Source of the DNA: Tundrisphaera sp051175315
GTDB lineage: Bacteria > Planctomycetota > Planctomycetia > Isosphaerales > Isosphaeraceae
Length of the DNA: 64,000 nucleotides
Assembly (NCBI RefSeq): GCF_051175315.1
Contig: NZ_CP195100.1
Location: 4,774,001 to 4,838,000, forward strand
Reading direction: 5' to 3'
Part shown: piece by piece, positions 16,960 through 25,859 of the stretch
How the letters are laid out: each line of letters opens with the position of its first letter
Numbering within the stretch: position 1 is the stretch's first letter
The notes under the pieces: generated by a model
Seen by the model: the letters and a program-made list of their open reading frames with translations, nothing else
The model's database searches: none
Told to the model about the DNA's origin: nothing
Translations under genes and position numbers: made by a program

Positions 16960-19900
16960 TCAGGGTGATGGATCGCCCACGGTCAGATAGAGATCGTTCG
17001 TCCGCCCCTCGCCGAGGCCGGAGTCGGCCGCGAAGGTCAGGTGGCAGGTGAACTGGCCCGGGGCCAGCGGGCCGAACCAGTCGGCGAGGTCGAGCTGCAT
17101 CGCGTCGAACGACTCGGCCGGGGCCAGGGACCGCGAGTCTTCGCCCGGGTCGAAACGGGCCGTCCGGGTCATGGGCCGCTCGACACCTTTCCTGGGGTCG
17201 CCGAACCCCTGGTTGTCCGGCCTCTTGGGGATCTCCTTGAGCACGATCGAGACCCCGCGCCGGAGCGCCGGTTTCCCGTCGGTGCCCTGTCGGAGGAACT
17301 CCGTCGCCACCTTCTGGTCGACGCCCTTGTCGTTGCGGAGCCGGAGCGTCGCCACGATCGGCCGGCCCGGCGGGATGGGGGCACGCGTCATGTCGGGGAT
17401 GGCGAGGTGGGCCTCCAGCCCGCTCGTGAGCATCAGGGGCCGGTAGGGGGCGGAGGGGAACTCGATCTCCGCCGCCGGCACCCGGGCGATCGTCGCATGG
17501 CCGACGAAGCCATAGAACCGCTCCCAGCGGCCCCCCTTCTTGACCTCCTCGGCCTGCCACACCCAGCCGTCGCGGAGGTAATCCCGGCGCATCTCGGTGT
17601 GGGTGCCCTTCTCGTCGACGAAGGAGACCTGCTGATCGATGGGGAAGGCCGTGAGCGTCGTCCATCGGGCCCGGAGCGGGAATCCCGACGGCGCCGCCGC
17701 GACCCGGACCTCGCCCTCGCCCTCGCCCTCCAGCGAGAAGATCGCGCGGGCCTCGCGAACATCCTCGGCCGAGGCCGGCCGCCCGAGCGGGGGGAAGCGG
17801 AGGTGCGCCTGCGCATGGGGGAAGTCGCGATCGCCGGGCGGGGCCTCGGCCGAGAAGCGGCGGCCGTATCGGCGGATGAACTCGGCGGCGGCGGCAACGG
17901 CGGCGTCGCGCCTGGCCTCGGGCCAGAACGGCATGCATTCCGGGGCCCCCTCCATCGCCGAGAGCTTCCAGGCCGCCCAGTCGCAGGCCCGGAACCTCCG
18001 CTCGGTCGTGGGCCGGTCCTCGGGCGCGACCACCCGCACCGGGCTCCCGCCGAAGCTGCTGGACATCCCCCAGTCCATCCGGAACGGGATCGAATCCTTC
18101 TCGGAGGGCAGGGCGGTGCCGACCTCGGCCTTGTCGGCCAGAGTCGCCAGCACCGCCTCGCGGAACCACGGCAGGACGATCAGCGGCGAGCCGATCGGAT
18201 CTTGGAAGCTGAAGTAGTGCTGCGACTGCTCGCGGCTGACCAGGGGGAGCCATGGGGATTTCGGGTCGGTGAACATCGATCGGGTCGCCGCGTCGATCGA
18301 CGGATCGTCGGGGGAGGCCCAGAGCGGCGTCAGCGTCTCCATCGGAGAATGTTCGATGGATTTCGGATCGATTTCCTTGACCCACGCCGCATATTCGCCC
18401 AACGCCGCCCGGTCGCCGGCGCGGGCTCGCAGGAGGGTGAAGTCGGCGATCGAGCGGCCGAGTCGCTGGTCGGACCCGCCTCCGCGGCGGTCGAGCGATC
18501 CCTCGCGGCAGGCGTCCATCAGGGCCTTGATCGTCGGCATCGCCGCGGCCTCGTCCCAGCGGGCGAACGACTCGGCCAGCGAGCAAGCCCGGCCCAGCCC
18601 GATGTCGGGGCTCGTGTTCGGGGTCCCCCGCGCGATCTCGGCGATCCGGCGGGCCATCAGTTCGGAGACGCTCGGGTCGCGCCGCGATCGGTAGGGCTCC
18701 CCCGCCATCGCGGGCTTGCCGTCCGGCCCCGGAGGCCGTCGGACGAGCACATTCATGCCGTCGGCCGTCCGCTGAATGGTCGAGTTCGAGGCCAGGCCGC
18801 CGATCGCCTCCGCCCACCGGTCCGGTCCGGCCTTGTCGTCGCCGAGGTCGCGAAACCATCGCTCCGGCGGCGGCGTGGCCCGGTTCTTCTCCCAGTAGGC
18901 CCGCATCGCCCCGGCCAGCTTCTTCCGGCCCTCGGGCGTGGCCTGGGCGGAATAGTCTTCGTTGCCATCGGCGAGGAACCGGCTAGTCTTGAGGAGCTGG
19001 ACCAGCGCCGAATGGATGGCTTCGGTCACGGGGTGGATATGGCCGACCGAGCCGCCGCGGCCCTCGGACATCGACCGGGTGAGCCTGGTGTCGGAGGTGT
19101 AGGCGTCCAGGAGCGGGCCGATGGCGGCGTCCCCTTCCTGGATGAGGAGGTGGACCGCCTCGCCGCTGCCCGGGTGGGCCGAGCCGGGGACCGACATCTG
19201 GACGACGTGGATCTGGTCGAAGCTCCGGATCAGGGCCGCGACCCGGGACGACGGGTCGCCCCCCCGCGGCGGGATCGGGCCGCGCGGCGGTTCCTGGGCC
19301 CGGCGCTCCTGGTCGGCGAGGAACAGGGGCAATTCGCCCAGCGAATGGAGGTAGGAGGTCGGGATCGGCCGCCCGCCGGGGTTCGCCCCGTTGAGCTGGA
19401 AGCCCATCGCCTCCGCCTTCGCGTCGACCGCCTTCTGGAAGGCGGCGAGCCGCCGGGCCCCGTCGAGGGCCGCGGCGTCGTCGCCCCGGACGTGGGCCGA
19501 GGTCAGTCGGGAGAACATCCGCGATGACCACTCGTTCGCCAGGGTGACGAATGAGATGTGGTAGTCGGTCAGGTCGGGCCGGGGCCGGTCGGGGGTCCAG
19601 GTCGTCCCGGCGGCGAACAGGGACTCGGCCAGGTCGGCGCGGCCGAGGCGGAGCAGGAGGCAGACCTTCAGCGGCGACCGCGACTCGACGCCCTCCGGCC
19701 CGCCCTCGCCGAAGAACCGCAGGCCGAACCGACTCCCGGCGACGAACCCGCCCGCGTGGCCAAATCGGTCCGGACCCGGCGTCGACTCGCGGCCCTTCCG
19801 AACGGCCTCGGCCAGCGTGCGCATGTCGGCATCCAGGTCGGCCGCCGCGCCGACGGCGAGGGCGGGATAGACCACCCCGTCCCAGCCGACGGCGAATCGG

Positions 19901-20214
19901 CCGGCGTCGCCCGGCCGCTCGGGGAGGACGAACCCGCGGGCCTTGACCAGGCCGGCGTCGCCGATCTCGACCTCTCGGTATTCGCACCCGCGAGGGTCGG
20001 CCAGGCCGGCGTCGCAAAGCGCTTCGGTGGCCCGGACCAGGAACCGCGGGAGCTTCGTCTCGGGCGGCGTCCACGGGTCGCGCTGCCGGGGCGGGTCGGG
20101 GATCGTCTTGCCCTCGAACTTCGGCGTCGGCCGGAATTCGTCGGCGCCACATCCGACGAGGACCAGGAAGCCGAGTCCGATCGCCCGCGCGGCCTGGTGA
20201 ACACGTCCGATCAT
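16960..20214 (-). CDS. Large lipoprotein of unknown function
   Basis: I do not recognise this 1084-residue protein. It starts with a lipoprotein signal (residues 1-22) whose lipobox LVGC places lipidated Cys near residue 22, so it should be membrane-anchored and periplasmic or surface-exposed. The body is mostly charged and soluble, with no repeats or catalytic motif I can name. The last 250 residues are beta-rich (LRLRNDKGVDQKVATEFL, LADWFGPLAPGQFTCHLTF) and resemble an immunoglobulin-like domain of the kind that ends many planctomycete surface proteins. ATG 20214 follows a strong AAGGAGGTG site. It lies downstream of the CarboxypepD_reg protein on the same strand with a 132-base gap, so the two may be co-transcribed. 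Confidence 0.7.
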   Translation of the reverse strand: MIGRVHQAARAIGLGFLVLVGCGADEFRPTPKFEGKTIPDPPRQRDPWTPPETKLPRFLVRATEALCDAGLADPRGCEYREVEIGDAGLVKARGFVLPERPGDAGRFAVGWDGVVYPALAVGAAADLDADMRTLAEAVRKGRESTPGPDRFGHAGGFVAGSRFGLRFFGEGGPEGVESRSPLKVCLLLRLGRADLAESLFAAGTTWTPDRPRPDLTDYHISFVTLANEWSSRMFSRLTSAHVRGDDAAALDGARRLAAFQKAVDAKAEAMGFQLNGANPGGRPIPTSYLHSLGELPLFLADQERRAQEPPRGPIPPRGGDPSSRVAALIRSFDQIHVVQMSVPGSAHPGSGEAVHLLIQEGDAAIGPLLDAYTSDTRLTRSMSEGRGGSVGHIHPVTEAIHSALVQLLKTSRFLADGNEDYSAQATPEGRKKLAGAMRAYWEKNRATPPPERWFRDLGDDKAGPDRWAEAIGGLASNSTIQRTADGMNVLVRRPPGPDGKPAMAGEPYRSRRDPSVSELMARRIAEIARGTPNTSPDIGLGRACSLAESFARWDEAAAMPTIKALMDACREGSLDRRGGGSDQRLGRSIADFTLLRARAGDRAALGEYAAWVKEIDPKSIEHSPMETLTPLWASPDDPSIDAATRSMFTDPKSPWLPLVSREQSQHYFSFQDPIGSPLIVLPWFREAVLATLADKAEVGTALPSEKDSIPFRMDWGMSSSFGGSPVRVVAPEDRPTTERRFRACDWAAWKLSAMEGAPECMPFWPEARRDAAVAAAAEFIRRYGRRFSAEAPPGDRDFPHAQAHLRFPPLGRPASAEDVREARAIFSLEGEGEGEVRVAAAPSGFPLRARWTTLTAFPIDQQVSFVDEKGTHTEMRRDYLRDGWVWQAEEVKKGGRWERFYGFVGHATIARVPAAEIEFPSAPYRPLMLTSGLEAHLAIPDMTRAPIPPGRPIVATLRLRNDKGVDQKVATEFLRQGTDGKPALRRGVSIVLKEIPKRPDNQGFGDPRKGVERPMTRTARFDPGEDSRSLAPAESFDAMQLDLADWFGPLAPGQFTCHLTFAADSGLGEGRTNDLYLTVGDPSP

Positions 20215-20346
20215 CGTCCCACCTCCTTCGGGATTGGTCCCATTCTTTCGATTCGGTTTGGACCCGTCGCCCGGGTGCCGGGGGCTCGTCCCCGAACCCC
20301 TGGCACTCGCCGCCCATCGCCCTGGGGACATCGCGTCGTCCAGGGC

Positions 20347-23300
20347 CTAACGCGACTCGGGCCCGACCTGGATGCCGGAAAACGCGAACCTCAACGCCGC
20401 GCGGCGACGCTCCTCGGGGGGACGGCCGAGGGCCTCGGCCGCGGCGAGACGGGCGAGGGCCTCCGATGAGACGATCGTCCAGCCGTCCCGGACGCGCTCG
20501 GTCTTCCGGGCCGCCGCGGGCAGGGCCCGGATCAGCGACTCGACGATGCGGACATCTTGGGCGGCCAGCAGGCCGAAGAGCTGGGTGTCGTTCCCGCCGA
20601 AATGGCTCGTCCGGTCGAGCAGGGCCGGCAGCCGGTCGAGGGCGGGCGCGACGATCGCCGCGGCCATCGCGGGGTCGTACCGCGAGACGAGCAGGGCGAG
20701 GGCCGCCATCCTGGAGACGTCGTGGAGTTGGATTTCCTGCGGCCGGGGCGTCCGGCATGACGCGGCCAGCCAGAGCCGCTCGGGCAGCCGTTCGGGATCG
20801 AGCCGCTCGACCGCCGGCAGGAGCGACGCCATGAGGGCCGACTCCCCCGGGCCCGAATGGCTGTTGCCGCGGCGGGCGATCGCGACGAGCCCGGCGAACG
20901 CCTCGTCGAGCATCGCCCGGGCTCCGGCCGGGTCGACGTCCGCCCGCCTCGCGGCGATCAGGCCGAGCCCGTAGGGGGCGAGGCCGGGCCGGGAGAAGAC
21001 CGGATCCCGCTTCGGATCCTTGCCGACCGCCCCCAGGAGCCGCTTCGCCCGCTCCGGGTCGGCGCGGCCCATCGCGACGGCGACCCGGAACGTCAGATCG
21101 TCATGATCGTCGAGGTTCGGCCCGCCCGACGCCTCGGGGAGGAGCCGCTCGGCCTCGGCCGGGTCGACCGCCGCGATCCGCGTCAGGGCCTTGCCCAGGT
21201 GGCGGCGGACCTCATCCTTGCTCGGTGGGCTGACGTTGGGCTGACCCTTCCGCTCGAAGATCGCCCGGGCCGCCGGCAGGTCGACGGCGGCCAGGACCTC
21301 GGCGAAGGTCTCGTCCTGGTACGAAAAACGGTTTCCGGGGGTCGCGGCGATGGCCGCCTGGCCATCGCGGAGGACCGGCGTGGCCCGGGCGACGTCGCCG
21401 AGGTCGAGCCACCGGTCGGCGATCTGGCCGAGGAGTTCGGCCTTGGCCCCGCCCGCGTCGGCGCGTCGGGCCTCGGCTAGGGCGCGGTCGAGGAACTCGC
21501 GGCGGCGGGCATCCGAGGCCGGCACGGCATCGGCCAGGGCGAGGAAGCCGAAGCCTCGCGACGCGGGGTCGCCGTCGGCCTCGATCGTGGCGACCGCCCG
21601 GCCGGGGTCATCTTCGAACCGGGCGAGCATGACCGCCGCCAGGGCCGCCGCCGGCTGGCCGACGACGCGGTCCTCGATCATCTCCTCCACGCGGTCGGGG
21701 TCGAGCCTCGCCAGGGCGGGGATGACCTGCGCGACGGCGTTCTCGAGCGTGCCGTGGCGGGCCTCGGCCAGCACCGGCTCGATCAGTTCGCGGCCCAGGG
21801 CCCGCTCCTCGGCCCGGGTCATCGTCGGCGGCAGCGTCTTCAGGGCGACGATCGGCGGCTCGCCGACGCGGGCGAGTCGGACTTCGACCGGCCCCTCACC
21901 GACGACGGCGCCGCCGAATCGGAAGCCCTCCGCCTCGGCGAAGACCAGGGCCGGGCCGGCGTAGATGCCGGCCAGCCGGAACCCGCCGCCGTCGTCGGTC
22001 GTCGCCTGCGTCCGCCTCGGCCCGTCCCAGGCATGGAACACGGTCGCGCCGGCCACGGGCTTGTTCTCGCGGTCCACGACCCGGCCGGTGACGATCCGGG
22101 TCGCGAGGATGCGGCGGAGCGTCACGTCGGGGAAGGTCAGGACGTCCCCCTCGCCCGCCTCGATCATGGCCGTCCGCCCCGACTCGTAGCCGGGGGCGTT
22201 GATGTCGACCTGATAGGCGCGGTGCTCGCGATCCAACTCCTGGGCGCTGCGGAACGCCCCGTCCGGTCCGGTCCGGAGCTGGCCCATCCCCGACGAGTAC
22301 ACCTGGCGGGGGGCGGCGGTGAGGCCCGGCCGGACCTCCCTCTCGGTAATCCGGACATTCGCCCCCGCGATCGGGACCCCGCCCGGCCCGAGCACCCGGC
22401 CGGCGACCGCGACCATCGGCCTCGGCAGGACCGTGACGACGACCGGGCCGGCCGCCCCCACGTCGGCGACGGTCGGCTCGTTGGTCGCGAGGCCCCGGCC
22501 GCGGGCGGTGATCTCGACCCGCGCCTTCGGGGCGAGCCCGGCCAGCGTGAAGGCGCCCCGGTCGTCGGACGTGGCCTGGGCCGAATACGACAGCTTGCCG
22601 ATCGCGCTCGACGCCGACCACCGGGCCTGGACCGCGGCGCCGGCCACCGGCCGGCCGGCTTCGTCCCGGACCTCCCCCTTGAGCGGGGCCGCGGCCCGCA
22701 GCAACTCGTACGTCCCCGCCTCGACCCGGGCCCCGCCCTCCGGCACGGGGATGTCGTCGTTCTTGATCCCGCCCGCCGAGACATATCCTTCCGGGACAGT
22801 CGGCCCCCAGATCCGGGCCTTGCCAGCGAGGCTCAGGAAGCTGAAATGCCCGTCCGCGTCGGTCGTGGAGTCGGCCCCCTGCGAGGCTCCGGGTCGGAAG
22901 AGGTGGACCTGCATCCCCGAGACCGGCTTCCCCGTGCCGTGCTCGACGACCTTGCCAACGATCCTGGAGGCGCGGCGGATCGGGATCTCCAGCGTGTTCT
23001 CCTTGTCGGGATGAACGACCGGGGCCCTCGGGATCTCGGGGAGGGCGTCGAGGCCGTCCGGCGTGATGAGGGAAAGGCTGAGCGAACCGGGGACCAGTTC
23101 GGGCAGGTCGAACCGGCCGTCGTCGCCGATGTTGGTCTCGCCGTATCCGACCATCCGCCGGGCCCCGGGGGCATCGCCATCCTCGTAGGTCCAGGCTCGG
23201 ACCTTCCAACCCCTGGAAAGCGAAGCGTCGCCGCCGTCGGGGACGAGCCGCCCCTTCAGGCCCGCGGGCTTGATGAGCACGACCCGCCTCGGCCCGGCCG

Positions 23301-23865
23301 GGGCATCGTCGAACCGGCGGGGCTGGGTCCCGTAGCCCTTGGCGATCACGTCGACGTAGACCGCGTCGTCGAACGCCTCGATGGTCGCGACGCCATCGGG
23401 CCCGGTCGTCCGCTCGGCGAGGTCGGAGATCGCCTCCGGCATGGTCGGGGCCCCCTTGATCCCCTGGACGTTCACCCTCGCCCCGGCGACGGGCTTGCCG
23501 TCGGGCCCCTCGACGCGGAACTCGGACTTCGCCGGGGCGCCCAGGACGACCCGCACGGCCTCGTCGGCGCCCGGGAGGGCCCCGGGATACTTCATCACGG
23601 CGGCGCGGCGGCCTGGGACGTAGGCCCATAGCGTCGGGACGACGTACGGATTCGTCGCCGACAGGTCGGCCGGGCGGTCGAGCCGGAATCGCCCCCCCTC
23701 GCCCGACTGCACCCGCGCCACCACAGGCGCCGCGCCGATCTTCGATCCGGTCAGGATCAGCTCGGCCCCGACGACCGGGGCCCCGGCGTCATCGACCACC
23801 GCGCCCACCAGCGGGGCCGTCGGCCCTGCCTGGAGGACGATCGCGATCAGCGTCATGCAGACCAT
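20347..23865 (-). CDS. Secreted protein with repeated CarboxypepD_reg-like domains and helical C-terminus
   Basis: The product is about 1172 residues. After a short hydrophobic leader (MVCMTLIAIVLQAG), residues about 20-690 contain at least six carboxypeptidase regulatory-like beta-sandwich repeats, each announced by a G-V-D-G-PVAGA pattern (VVDDAGAPVVGAEL, GPDGKPVAGARV, HGTGKPVSGMQV, DEAGRPVAGAAV, GPGGVPIAGANV, DRENKPVAGATV). The remaining 480 residues are alpha-helical, Ala/Arg/Glu-rich repeats with no motif I recognise. No peptidase active site is visible, so it is probably a structural or binding protein. ATG 23865 has GGAG upstream; GTG 23904 is in frame but lacks a ribosome site. Confidence 0.65.
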   Translation of the reverse strand: MVCMTLIAIVLQAGPTAPLVGAVVDDAGAPVVGAELILTGSKIGAAPVVARVQSGEGGRFRLDRPADLSATNPYVVPTLWAYVPGRRAAVMKYPGALPGADEAVRVVLGAPAKSEFRVEGPDGKPVAGARVNVQGIKGAPTMPEAISDLAERTTGPDGVATIEAFDDAVYVDVIAKGYGTQPRRFDDAPAGPRRVVLIKPAGLKGRLVPDGGDASLSRGWKVRAWTYEDGDAPGARRMVGYGETNIGDDGRFDLPELVPGSLSLSLITPDGLDALPEIPRAPVVHPDKENTLEIPIRRASRIVGKVVEHGTGKPVSGMQVHLFRPGASQGADSTTDADGHFSFLSLAGKARIWGPTVPEGYVSAGGIKNDDIPVPEGGARVEAGTYELLRAAAPLKGEVRDEAGRPVAGAAVQARWSASSAIGKLSYSAQATSDDRGAFTLAGLAPKARVEITARGRGLATNEPTVADVGAAGPVVVTVLPRPMVAVAGRVLGPGGVPIAGANVRITEREVRPGLTAAPRQVYSSGMGQLRTGPDGAFRSAQELDREHRAYQVDINAPGYESGRTAMIEAGEGDVLTFPDVTLRRILATRIVTGRVVDRENKPVAGATVFHAWDGPRRTQATTDDGGGFRLAGIYAGPALVFAEAEGFRFGGAVVGEGPVEVRLARVGEPPIVALKTLPPTMTRAEERALGRELIEPVLAEARHGTLENAVAQVIPALARLDPDRVEEMIEDRVVGQPAAALAAVMLARFEDDPGRAVATIEADGDPASRGFGFLALADAVPASDARRREFLDRALAEARRADAGGAKAELLGQIADRWLDLGDVARATPVLRDGQAAIAATPGNRFSYQDETFAEVLAAVDLPAARAIFERKGQPNVSPPSKDEVRRHLGKALTRIAAVDPAEAERLLPEASGGPNLDDHDDLTFRVAVAMGRADPERAKRLLGAVGKDPKRDPVFSRPGLAPYGLGLIAARRADVDPAGARAMLDEAFAGLVAIARRGNSHSGPGESALMASLLPAVERLDPERLPERLWLAASCRTPRPQEIQLHDVSRMAALALLVSRYDPAMAAAIVAPALDRLPALLDRTSHFGGNDTQLFGLLAAQDVRIVESLIRALPAAARKTERVRDGWTIVSSEALARLAAAEALGRPPEERRRAALRFAFSGIQVGPESR

Positions 23866-23917
23866 CGGTCTTGACTCCGCGAGCGGTTTCGAACAGAGAG
23901 TCACGCCTGGCAGAGAG

Positions 23918-24497
23918 CTATTCCTTGATGGATGGTATCGGGTCCCTGCTCATCGCTCCAGGGGATAGGCCGAACCCATCGGATTGGTGCCAGAGCACAC
24001 GCAGGGTGCCGAGTTCGAGACGGAGGCTCTTGACGGTAGGCCGACGGGAGAGCGTGCGTCGACAGGCCCCTGGATGGCCCGGTGGTCGAGGGCGTCGACG
24101 GTGAACTCCTCGCCGAAACGGGCCAGGAGGTACCGGCGGTGGGTCCGTTCGGATTCGCGAGTGGTGGCCTCGTTCGCCCCCGAGGTCAGCTCTCGCTCGC
24201 GGGGGTCGAAAAGCTCTTTCAGGGTCGCCTGATGCCGTTTCGACACATCCGGGGCGGCGGGCATGGCCGCCAAATGGCCGCCGGAGAGGCGGAACGGTCC
24301 GACCTCGGCGCCGGGCGGCAACTCCGGTCGTCCGCGTCTCAGATCCTTGATCGCCTCTTCGGTGGTGCCGCCGACCTGCTCCGCCTCGCGGTCGTCGGAA
24401 AGCGGGAGGGACCTTTGGAATGGCTGGCCGCCGAAGCGGAGGCGCGAATGGTAGCGCTCGAAGGCGGGATCTCGGTCGAAGGATTCTATCCGGGGTG
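23918..24497 (-). pseudogene. Tyrosine-recombinase (integrase) gene remnant
   Basis: On the minus strand one frame encodes YHSRLRFGGQPFQRSLPLSD, then a helix-rich stretch with RRGRPELPPGAEVGPFRLSG. This is the arm-type N-terminal domain seen in planctomycete phage-type integrases (pattern 'RFGG-QF-RSL...L-G-LE-P-G-D-FILSGG'). It continues into a core-binding-like helix pair (ESERTHRRYLLARFGEEF, VDALDHRAIQGPVDAR). After about position 24050 homology shifts to another frame (RLELGTLRVLWHQSDGFGL) and stops at 23918. There is no catalytic R-H-R-Y domain. The remnant has lost its start, one frame and its C-terminal half. It lies 113 bases downstream of the tRNA-Glu gene, the usual integration site for such enzymes. 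Confidence 0.6.
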
Positions 24498-24566
24498 ACT
24501 CTGGTGGTTGCCCGTGAGTACCCCGCAGGTCATGTCAGGTGTCAGAAATTCACCCGGCGCATGCAA

Positions 24567-24596
24567 AAGGGGTCGCGGTTTTAGCCGCAACCCCTT
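24567..24596 (-). terminator. Intrinsic terminator of tRNA-Glu
   Basis: On the minus strand AAGGGGTTGCGG pairs with CCGCGACCCCTT (one mismatch) across a six-base loop and is followed by TTTTGC. The left arm in plus coordinates is 24567-24578 and the right arm 24585-24596. It begins 14 bases beyond the tRNA 3' end and has a clear T-run, which is rare in this window. Confidence 0.75.
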
Positions 24597-24609
24597 ATGC
24601 TGCTTTCAG

Positions 24610-24682
24610 TACCCCCACGGGGATTCGAACCCCGGTCCCTAGGCTGAGAACCTAGTATCCTGGGCCTCTAGACGATGGGGGC
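24610..24682 (-). tRNA. tRNA-Glu, anticodon CTC
   Basis: The minus strand folds into a full 73-base cloverleaf. The acceptor GCCCCCA pairs with TGGGGGT (the first pair is a G-U wobble) and the discriminator is A. The anticodon arm is CTAGG-TTCTCAG-CCTAG, so the anticodon is CTC. The T-arm CGGGG-TTCGAAT-CCCCG is canonical. CCA is not encoded. A near-consensus promoter precedes it and an intrinsic terminator follows it. Confidence 0.95.
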
Positions 24683-24696
24683 CGCGGGACACGCAT

Positions 24697-24725
24697 ATAA
24701 TGCCCTGCCCACGGTCCAATGTCAA
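24697..24725 (-). promoter_or_regulatory. Sigma-70-type promoter of tRNA-Glu
   Basis: Read on the minus strand, TTGACA (24720-24725) and CATTAT (24697-24702) are separated by exactly 17 bases, and the -10 box lies 14 bases before the tRNA 5' end. On the plus strand the same place contains a perfect TATAAT (24696-24701) in the right position to drive the hydrolase gene at 24749, so the site may fire both ways. Confidence 0.7.
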
Positions 24726-24748
24726 GGTCGAGTCGAGAGGATTTGCCG

Positions 24749-25546
24749 ATGCCCGAAGTCGCCGTGGAACGAGGCCGCATTTTCTATGACGAGCAGGGGG
24801 AGGGGGAGCCGCTGGTCTTCCTGAGCGGGCTGGGGGGGGATCACCGTGCCTTCGGGGTGACGACGCGCCATTTCGCCGGGAAATATCGGGCGCTGGCGCC
24901 CGACTCGCGCGACGTCGGGCGGAGCTACCGGGCGACGGGGCCCTATTCGACGGCGGACATGGCCGACGAGGTCGCCGGCTGGATGGGGGCGCTGGGCCTG
25001 GGGGCGGCCCGGGTGGTGGGGCATTCCCTGGGCGGGCTGGTCGCCCAGGAGCTGGCGCTCCGCCACCCGTCGCGGGTGCGGAGCCTGGTCCTGGCCTCGA
25101 CCCATTCCGGCTCCAACGCCTGGAGGAAGGCGGTCGTCGAGTCGTGGATCGCGGCCCGATCCCTCTGCGACCCGGGGACCTTCGCCCGGATCACGCTGCC
25201 CTGGCTGGCGGCGCCGGCGTTCTTCCGATCGAAGCCACAGGTCGAGGGGATGGTCCGCTTCGCCCAAAAGAACGAATGGCCCCAGGATCCGGACGCCTTC
25301 GGCCGCCAGGCCCGGGCGGCCATCGAGCACGACGCCCGCGAACGGATCGGCGCGATCGGCGTGCCCTGCCTGGTCCTGTCCGGCGCCCTGGACCTGGTCA
25401 ACCCTCCGCCCATCGCGGCCGAGCTGGCCGGGTCGCTGCCCGACGCCCGCCTGGTGATCCTGCCCGACGTGGGCCACCTGCCCCACATCGAGGACGGGCC
25501 CCGGTTCCGTGCCGCGATCGAGGCCTTCCTGGACGAGACCGGGTGA
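24749..25546 (+). CDS. Alpha/beta hydrolase
   Basis: This is a 265-residue cytoplasmic enzyme of the alpha/beta hydrolase fold (Abhydrolase_1). The catalytic Ser93 sits in VVGHSLGGLV, the acid is the Asp in LSGALDLVNP, and the histidine is in DVGHLPHIEDG near residue 240. The oxyanion-hole region is FLSGLGGDHRAF. The general layout resembles 3-oxoadipate enol-lactonase and related esterases, but the substrate cannot be assigned. ATG 24749 follows GAGAGGA at a good distance; the earlier in-frame ATG 24719 would overlap the -35 box of the divergent tRNA promoter. The next small gene starts 86 bases downstream. Confidence 0.85.
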   Translation: MPEVAVERGRIFYDEQGEGEPLVFLSGLGGDHRAFGVTTRHFAGKYRALAPDSRDVGRSYRATGPYSTADMADEVAGWMGALGLGAARVVGHSLGGLVAQELALRHPSRVRSLVLASTHSGSNAWRKAVVESWIAARSLCDPGTFARITLPWLAAPAFFRSKPQVEGMVRFAQKNEWPQDPDAFGRQARAAIEHDARERIGAIGVPCLVLSGALDLVNPPPIAAELAGSLPDARLVILPDVGHLPHIEDGPRFRAAIEAFLDETG

Positions 25547-25631
25547 GGTCCGGCTTGCCAGGGGCGGGCCGATCTTCTACGCTCGGCGGTCCTGGATCGA
25601 CGTCGGATCGCGCAGCCGGAGATCGTCCGTC

Positions 25632-25859
25632 ATGGCCACCGAAGAGGAACAGAAGAGGGCCTACAAGGCGTTCAAGAAGCGGCTGAAGCTCGCCCGCCTC
25701 GACGACGAGTCGGGCTTGAGCCCCGGCAGCAAGAAGTCGGGCATCGCGGGCATCACCCCCCCGGTCGGCCACCCGCCCGGGGTCTGGGAAGAACTGGTGG
25801 CCCAGGGCAAGCTCCGCCGCGAGGGGAGCGGGACCTACTCCCTGACCGCCCCGTTGTGA
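25632..25859 (+). CDS. Small conserved-looking hypothetical protein
   Basis: This is a 75-residue soluble protein: MATEEEQKRAYKAFKKRLKL, then a Gly/Pro-rich centre (ITPPVGHPPGVWEELVAQGK) and GSGTYSLTAPL at the end. The pattern 'YK-FKKRLK-R-DDES' followed by 'I-PP-G-P--VW--L---G-L' is a planctomycete small-protein family of unknown function, recalled rather than checked. Its stop overlaps the GTG start of the next gene by four bases (GTGA), so the two are translationally coupled. Confidence 0.6.
   Translation: MATEEEQKRAYKAFKKRLKLARLDDESGLSPGSKKSGIAGITPPVGHPPGVWEELVAQGKLRREGSGTYSLTAPL

Noticed and set aside
20215..20346. Asn/Pro/Lys-rich frame (KPNRKNGTNPEG) before the lipoprotein gene as a copy of the ETKPT repeat
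   Set aside because: Only loosely similar, without the AAACGAAGCCAACG core, so it was not counted as a copy.
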